Source: Gammaproteobacteria bacterium (GTDB taxonomy: Bacteria; Pseudomonadota; Gammaproteobacteria; Methylococcales; Methylomonadaceae). From it: a stretch of DNA of 6,296 nucleotides. Each line of letters starts with the position of its first letter. Position 1 is the first letter of the stretch. This document shows, piece by piece, positions 5,693 through 6,296 of the stretch. The position numbers were made by a program, and so were the translations under genes. Where the stretch lies: positions 1-6,296 of the forward strand of contig JANEMG010000154.1 in assembly GCA_024511045.1 (NCBI GenBank), read 5' to 3'. Below the pieces are notes generated by a model that searched no databases, had not been told where the DNA came from, and worked only from the letters and a program-made list of their open reading frames with translations.

Positions 5693-6182
5693 CGCGGCAG
5701 TTTTCAGTATTGGTCCGGTGGCTGTCACCGGAACCGTGATCACCACCTGGGGCATCATGCTGCTGCTCGGAGGGTTCGCCTGGTTCTGCGGCCGTTCTCT
5801 GCAGGAGCGGGCGGGAATGCTGCAGACCGCCGTGGAAGGGGTTGTCGAAGCCATGCAGCGCGCCATCATGGCCGTGGCTCCGGAGCATGGCCGGCTGATC
5901 ATGCCGCTGATCGCCACGTTATGGCTGTTTCTGGTCATCGCCAACCTGGCCGGCCTGATTCCCGGCGTGCATTCGCCGACCCGGGACCTTTCCGCGACAT
6001 TCGCCCTGGCCATTCTGGTTTTCCTCTCGGTGCACTGGTTCGGGGTGCGCATCCGGGGAATTAAAAACTACCTGCGGCATTATCTGACGCCCAGTCCCGT
6101 GCTGCTTCCTTTTCATATCATCAGTGAAATCACGCGCACCATCGCCTTGGCCGTGCGCCTGTTCGGCAATATCATGCGCTGA
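5685..6182 (+). pseudogene. atpB: N-type F-ATPase subunit a (AtpB), truncated at a repeat
   Basis: Subunit a forms the ion half-channels beside the c-ring in the membrane. The ATG follows a GGGAGGG ribosome site (5672-5678). The visible 165 residues include a first helix (19-34), LIMPLIATLWLFLVIANLAG (71-90) with LIPG, a third helix (105-118), LLPFHIISEITR (140-151) and ALAVRLFGNIM (154-164) with the essential arginine at 158. Normal proteins run to about 225 residues with one or two more helices. Here the sequence after ATC ATG at 6176 is the repeat, which supplies CGC TGA. Nothing resembling the missing C-terminus follows in any frame, so this is a truncation rather than a simple insertion. 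A functional ion channel is unlikely. Confidence 0.88.
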
Positions 6183-6227
6183 CCGCCATGGAGAGCGAAG
6201 CGAAGGCGGTTAGTCCCCGGTAGCGAC
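6177..6227. repeat. Palindromic repeat, copy 2 (end of atpB)
   Basis: This copy matches the unit at 5197-5247 at 50 of 51 bases, with the base before the unit (G) also shared. Its stem CTGACCGCC (6179-6187) with GGCGGTTAG (6205-6213) is fully paired apart from one G-T wobble, so it is the better-preserved palindrome. The distance between the copies is exactly 980 bases. Unlike copy 1, the host gene does not resume beyond it. Confidence 0.85.
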
Positions 6228-6296
6228 CAGGGCCGCACTGTTTATCCGGCGTGCGATAGCGCAGAGGGAAAACAAAGTAGGCATACGAAAAGTCGC
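6228..6296. other. Unassigned right-hand tail
   Basis: These 69 bases follow the repeat. All frames I read are short or interrupted, for example by TAG at 6246-6248 in the frame checked. They do not continue subunit a, nor resemble the start of atpE. The last 30 bases are AT-richer than the operon. I see no gene here. Confidence 0.4.

Noticed and set aside
6228..6296. tRNA or small RNA gene in the right-hand tail
   Set aside because: I found no cloverleaf, TTCGA-type arm or terminator-like hairpin in these bases.

Overview
The window reads like a GC-rich gammaproteobacterium, probably a sulfur oxidiser. It carries a single-haem SoxA, a complete MoeA, a YaiI/YqxD protein and the front part of a laterally mobile N-type (putatively Na+-translocating) F-ATPase operon. 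The taxon is inferred from gene content and style only; nothing here fixes a genus.

Layout. Bases 3-413 (+) hold the C-terminal part of a TPM-domain protein whose start lies off the left edge. Bases 414-594 separate two convergent genes and are rich in hairpins, including a short REP-like one that may end moeA transcription. On the minus strand soxA (2738-1854) and moeA (1857-595) overlap by four bases and form a translationally coupled pair. The divergent spacer 2739-3051 holds a 23-bp inverted repeat that looks like an operator. On the plus strand yaiI (3052-3513) overlaps the start of the ATPase cluster atpD-atpC-atpQ-(atpR)-atpB, which fills the window to about 6182. The last ~70 bases hold no recognisable gene.

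The most notable region is the ATPase cluster, which keeps the N-ATPase gene order but looks broken. atpD has a one-base deletion inside the Walker A codons and an in-frame TAG. atpC has a one-base gain next to a G run and a clean 52-bp insertion. atpR is missing or reduced to a 24-codon scrap. atpB stops directly after the essential-arginine helix. The atpC insertion and the atpB break are made by two near-identical copies (50 of 51 bases) of a palindromic repeat, and each copy supplies the stop codon (CGC TGA) that ends the gene. Only atpQ is intact. The simplest reading is a decaying N-ATPase locus hit by a REP/MITE-like element, with the second copy marking a rearrangement junction. Single-base indels in G runs could also be sequencing errors, but the repeat insertion, the TAG and the atpR loss are not explained that way.

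Functionally, SoxA belongs to the periplasmic thiosulfate-oxidising Sox system and MoeA to molybdenum cofactor synthesis; the pairing is suggestive but its meaning is unknown.
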